A stretch of DNA of 25,288 nucleotides from Parachlorella kessleri (Eukaryota > Chlorophyta > Trebouxiophyceae > Chlorellales > Chlorellaceae): assembly GCA_001598975.1 (NCBI GenBank), contig BBXU01002594.1:1-25288 (forward strand). The letters run 5' to 3'. The translations under genes and the position numbers were made by a program. Below, piece by piece: positions 21,042-25,288 of the stretch. Under the pieces are notes generated by a model, which had not been told where the DNA came from, did not search any database, and saw nothing but the letters and a program-made list of their open reading frames with translations. Each line of letters opens with the position of its first letter. Positions within the stretch are counted from its first letter, which is position 1.

Positions 21042-23404
21042 TCAGTTGAGCTGGGCATACCACAAGCCGGTGATCTTCACATCCTTGGGGGCCTTGGCAC
21101 CCAGGTCAGTGTCAGACGGCTGCACAGACTCGAACACACCAGAAATCTCGCCGGTGACAGTGTCAACCTGCAAGGTGCAAACCAATGACTTCGACATTTC
21201 AGGTGGCATGCCGTGACAACGAGGGGTCAGACAGTAGTTTGGCGGGTGCCAGCTGCGTCAGTTGGCATAGCAGAAGTAGGAAACAACCCACGAGCGCAAA
21301 AGACACTCAACAACCCTCGTCTTAGGTAGGGAGCCACCATCTGTCCCCTGGTGCACCAAAATGACAACCACCAGTAGTTGCCGACGCAGTGCGTGACACC
21401 TTGCAAGCAAACACTTGTACATCTTTACATGGGCAAGACCCCTCACCTTGGCAATGGAGAACACCGCCTGACCCTTGAGGGCAGTGGTCTTCTTTGCGTT
21501 CTCCTTCTCCAGCTCCTCTGCACCCAGGCAGGCAGGGAGGCACCAACGCATGTGGCCACCGTAACAATAACAGATTGCCCCCTGCCAAGTGCTGCCCATG
21601 CACAGATGACTGCCAGGAGCTGCAGGACCACAAATGCGAAGCTGGCGTGCAGATGCTGCTGGACAGCCTGTGGTGTCAGGCTCCACATGTCCACCACATC
21701 TTGGGGTTAAAGCATCACCACCAGTGGCGTACCAGCATCGCCAGCAGCGGGCAGTGCCACTGCAGTGTCGTAGCCGGTGGCAGCGCCGCGGCCCTTAGGG
21801 TCCAGGAAGGTTGCGCCGCGGTAGGACGGCACAGTGAACTCGCCGCCAAACCCGTCAGCGCTGCCCTGCATGCCAGGTAGCAGCCTGGTGTGACGCAATT
21901 GCCGCATCCGTGTTAAAGCATTCATAACGACTGTAAAAATTTGCAGCCATGCCAATAGCTGGCCATCGCAACTCCCCTTCTGACACACTACTGCTGTAGC
22001 AGGAATAGCTGGCAGTCCATGTGCGTCAGTAGGCCTGGCGTCATTTCCTCGCCTCCCGAGTCTCCACACCACCTGCTTAACCCGTTGCTGCAGCTCAACG
22101 CTCCCTGGCCCACCTTGGCCTGCAGCTCCTTGGCAGAGAACAGGAAAGGCACACGCTCGCCGCCAGGAAGCTGCACCGTCACGGGGGCCGAGTCGATGCC
22201 ATCCTCCTCCTTCAGGCTGATGTTTCCGCTGCCGTCAATCTTGAACTCCCCGGTCATCTGCACCAGGCATAAACTGTGGGAAATGATACTAGAACACAGG
22301 GTCACCTTGATGTTACACATTACATCCGGGCCAAAGCGAGAGTTTAAATTCATTCGGACAAAGGGCTGGCCAAGTCCTTTAATACCTAGCCTAACAAGGA
22401 CCCTAGGAGCATCCTGCACTGCACTGTCCCAGCTGAACCGAGCGGCAATTAGCCTTACCCCATCCAGGGTGTATGTCAGGCGGGTCATCAGCTTGGTGGC
22501 AACGAAGTCAGTCTCGCCGCCCTTGAACTGCAGCACAGTATTTAGGTGTTATCCAGCCCTTCCGCAGGGCACACCCAAGCACGTATCGCAGGTTGTGCGG
22601 TCATGGTATGTGACGAGGGCACTGGCCTGCCAAGCGAGGAACGCAAACAAACTCTCACCCAGCCTACATAAGCGAGCTGGCGCGCATAACAACATACTGA
22701 CCATATGCTGCAGTCGCCGCTTGTCACAGCGCACCTGCGACTCCTCCTTGACGGTGATGGTGGTCGGCTCCATGCAGAAGTTTGCCAGCTTGTAGGTGCC
22801 AGCCTTCAGCTCCTTGGGGTTGGTAGAGCCACCCTCAATGGTAGGGCAAGTATTGGCAACGCCGGTGCCCTTAACCTCCTTGTACGACAGGCTTTGCAGC
22901 TGATCAAAGGTCAAGGCGTTGGCGGACTGCAAACATGAACACTTCCAGGGGATCACTAGGCCACACAGTTCTTGCAACTTGTCTTCTGCTACCGACCCTG
23001 CTGATTTTAATAACAGCCGTACACAAACTGGTCTGTAGAGCCCACCCGGTCCGTCATCCAGTGTGGTCACACCAGAAATGGGCAAACTGGCCCCTGCTGA
23101 GAACATCTCTAGTGTAAGGCCTGGCTACTTACGCCGGCCACCAGGGCGGTCGCAGCCAGCACTGCAGCAGCGTTCCCGGCCTTCTCCACGAAGTTCCTGA
23201 AGGCGCTCACGCCCTGGGCATTGCACGTTACCACGCGGCGAGCAGCGCTGCAGCAGAACACACGACACCCTGAGCCACTTGCCGGCATCATCAGCTGCTT
23301 GCAAAAAGAGGGAACACTCTTTGGGCCCAACCGCACCTGGCGGGGCGGGGGGCCTGCTGGAAGGCCACCCGGCTGGAAGCAGGCTTCAGCATGGAGGTCT
23401 GCAT
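21042..23404 (-). CDS. psbO: PsbO, 33-kDa oxygen-evolving enhancer protein of photosystem II
   Basis: Extrinsic lumenal subunit that stabilises the manganese-calcium cluster of photosystem II. Eight exons on the minus strand: 23404-23337, 23247-23133, 22926-22735, 22527-22459, 22257-22114, 21865-21733, 21517-21447, 21167-21042. They total 918 bases, or 305 residues plus a TGA stop. Residues 1 to about 34 form a chloroplast transit peptide (start [17 protein letters not shown], many Ala, Ser, Arg). About 45-65 is a hydrophobic thylakoid-transfer segment ending SANA, after which the mature protein starts LTFDQLQ. Cysteines at about 88 (NTCPT) and 112 (NFCMEP) form the conserved disulfide. Further landmarks are [25 protein letters not shown] and the C-terminus [10 protein letters not shown]. 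The mature length of about 240 matches the family. All seven introns are GT-AG. The start is the first ATG that gives a plausible transit peptide and a correct phase into exon 2. Confidence 0.94.
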
Positions 23405-23708
23405 GTCTGCTGAGGCTACGCACACAAGCAGGGAGGTTCAGGGCAGGCGGGCGACAAGCGAAGCGCCTTAGGACTTGCACTTGTTCTACATCAAATCACT
23501 ATCTGACATGATAAGCCGGTTTAGGGTCCAGGGTTGAGCTTTGAAATATGTCTATTTGTCGTCGAAATCCCTGGTCTAAAACACCCCTCCCTTACAATGT
23601 GGCATGGCATGGCATGAGGTTCCCAAACAGCCTGTCTTACAAAAGTATCCATTGTATTGACTCCGGTCCGCAGATCTCGGGATGTGACGCCTGAACTGGA
23701 TCGCAACC
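23405..23708. promoter_or_regulatory. Shared upstream region of divergent psbO and ARL2
   Basis: Only 304 bases separate the two start codons, so the 5' UTRs and core promoters of both genes should lie here unless there are unseen upstream non-coding exons. I see no clear TATA box for either direction. A GGCAT triplet repeat is at about 23602-23616. The region is the assignment; no individual element is supported. Confidence 0.6.
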
Positions 23709-25002
23709 ATGGGGCTCCTTTCCATAATCAAGAAGGTCAAGCGCCGTGAGCGCGAGATGAGGCTGCTGCTTGTGTGAGAGGGGGACTGCAGGTGTCAATA
23801 TATTTTCCAGTGAGTGGTCTCAAGTGCTGGCCTGATCGAGGACCTGGGTGCCTGTCCCAGGGGCTTGGACAATGCCGGAAAGACAACCGTTATGAAGCAG
23901 ATCAGTGGGGAGGATATCAGTACTGTTAGCCCCACGCTTGGCTTCAACATCAAAACGTTGGAGTTTGGTCCGTAAGTCAAAGATGCCCATGACCTCCCTA
24001 GCTTTGTGTGGCTGCCTCATCTTCTGGCAAGAGTAGGTTGCTAGTAGACCACCGTCTTGTCCAAAGTGCAGGTACATATTAAATATCTGGGACGTGGGTG
24101 GCCAAAAGTCGCTGCGGTCCTACTGGCGCAACTATTTTGAACAGACCGACGGCCTGGTCTGGGTGGTAGACAGTGCCGATATACGGCGGCTGCAGGATTG
24201 TGCAGAGGTGCGATCTAAACCTGAAGCCTGTCTTGGGAGGGCTGTTGTGAAGCGCCAAGGCACGGTTGCAGGCGTGAGGCTTTTGTCTGTGCAAATGGGC
24301 AGAGAAAGTTACCAGGAGATGCAACCACTGAAAGGAGTGGCACTTGCAGGACTGCACAGGCTTCACCGCTTCTCATTATTGGTGTCCCACCATAGAGCTA
24401 AGCCACTGGGGTTCTGTTGTAGGAGCTGCAAAAACTGCTGCTTGAGGAGCGGTTAGCTGGAGCCACACTGCTTATACTAGCAAACAAGCAGGACATTGCT
24501 GGTGCGTTGTCTCCACAAGATATAGAGCAGGTGCGCGGCGGGTGGGTGCCGCCTTGTGGCATCCGCACCAAAGGCTGCAGTTTTTGGGTTGAGTCACTGT
24601 GGCTCTCAAGACCAGACAGAAAGATACACGTCGCTACAGGCAGGTAGATGCCATAAAAAGGCGGGTGTATGCGCCTAGTGTCTGGGTGGATAGGAAGTGC
24701 CAGGTTCCATCTGCTGTAGCGGTGTTTCTTTGGATAATCAGTGTGCACGCCTGCGGCGAGTAAATGTTGATGCTCGTGCCCTGGCGGGCTCTAGTACTGG
24801 CAGAAGTGCCCATTTCTCCTGACCGTGCTCTGCTATTCAGCTGACTGCATCGTGCCGCAACCTGCAGGTATTGGAGCTGCGCTCACTGGGAAGCCGCCAC
24901 TGGCGCATTGCTGGGTGCAGCGCAGTTACCTGCGAGGGTTTGCAGGATGGCTTTGGGTGGATTGTGGACGACATTGCATCTCGGGTTTACGCTTTGGACT
25001 GA
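23709..25002 (+). CDS. ARL2: ARL2, ADP-ribosylation-factor-like small GTPase
   Basis: Small GTPase that controls tubulin cofactor D in tubulin folding and, with related ARL3, release of lipidated cargo in cilia. Exons: 23709-23773, 23861-23971, 24072-24207, 24423-24530, 24868-25002. They total 555 bases, or 184 residues, the same length as human ARL2. Motifs sit at the same residue numbers as in the human protein: G1 GLDNAGKT 23-30, switch I Thr47 in SPTLGF, G3 WDVGGQ 65-70, G4 NKQD 125-128, G5 CSAV 157-160. [16 protein letters not shown] just after G3 is typical of ARL2. The N-terminus [11 protein letters not shown] is the amphipathic helix. All introns are GT-AG. The start ATG lies in a good context (AACCATGG). 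Confidence 0.95.
24531..24867 (+). other. Last ARL2 intron (337 bases), nothing recognised
   Basis: Sequence from donor GTGCGC to acceptor CTGCAG. The residues on either side (DIEQ and VLELRSL) are contiguous in the family, so the whole stretch is intron. No internal feature was recognised. Confidence 0.85.
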
Positions 25003-25288
25003 CGCAGGGACTCATATAGTTGTACCACAAACATGCTTGATCATGGTCGTATATCTTGATCTGGAGGTAGCCAGAGGAAGAAGCAACAGCAAGTGCACCG
25101 GCAGAGGGGGATATGACGCTGTTGGCCACGCCTTCCAGGTTGTTGGGTCACATGCAGGGTCACAACCAATCCTCTGCCTCCTGCGATTATTTGGCTAGTA
25201 CTTCCATTGAGAAGGTAAATTCCTCCAGAAACCATACATTCGTGGCAGCACACAGGGGCCTGGCTGCCACAAGAATTGCACAGCATTT
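25003..25288. other. ARL2 downstream sequence, nothing recognised
   Basis: This presumably includes the ARL2 3' UTR. I see no TGTAA polyadenylation signal on the plus strand before the window ends, and no open frame that resembles a known protein. Confidence 0.6.

Noticed and set aside
22019..22795. 258-codon plus-strand open frame, the longest in the window
   Set aside because: It is antisense to psbO exons and introns, resembles no family, and psbO explains the sequence fully.

Overview
The window is nuclear DNA from a flagellated green alga, most likely of the Chlamydomonadales type. This rests on three things: an axonemal outer-arm dynein heavy chain with many short introns, a nuclear PsbO gene with a bipartite chloroplast and thylakoid-lumen targeting sequence, and introns that nearly always end in GCAG. 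Base composition looks close to balanced, not as GC-rich as Chlamydomonas reinhardtii. I cannot name the species.

Layout. Positions 109-17782 (+) hold the 3' half of an outer-arm dynein heavy chain of the beta (ODA4 / DNAH9-11-17) type. I resolved 65 exons by reading frame, splice sites and remembered family sequence. They encode about 2,570 residues, from the AAA1-AAA2 junction through AAA2, AAA3, AAA4, the microtubule-binding stalk, AAA5, AAA6 and the C-terminal domain to the stop. The tail, linker and AAA1 lie upstream of the window. Positions 17783-21041 are 3.26 kb in which I see no convincing gene; this stretch holds a 139-bp tandem duplication, a 14-bp-stem hairpin, two perfect palindromes and a degenerate repeat family. 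Positions 21042-23404 (-) hold a complete psbO gene (8 exons, 305 residues). Positions 23709-25002 (+) hold a complete ARL2 gene (5 exons, 184 residues). psbO and ARL2 diverge from a 304-bp shared upstream region. The last 286 bases show nothing recognisable.

Function. The dynein is a force-generating chain of the flagellar outer arm. ARL2 is a small GTPase of tubulin folding and of ciliary/microtubule biology. PsbO stabilises the manganese cluster of photosystem II. The three are ordinary eukaryotic neighbours, not an operon.

I found no undescribed system. The observations most worth checking are at gene-structure level: seven GC-AG introns among 64 in the dynein, one apparent GA-AG intron, and a lysine-to-arginine change in the AAA2 Walker A motif. 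Exon boundaries are manual calls without transcript evidence.
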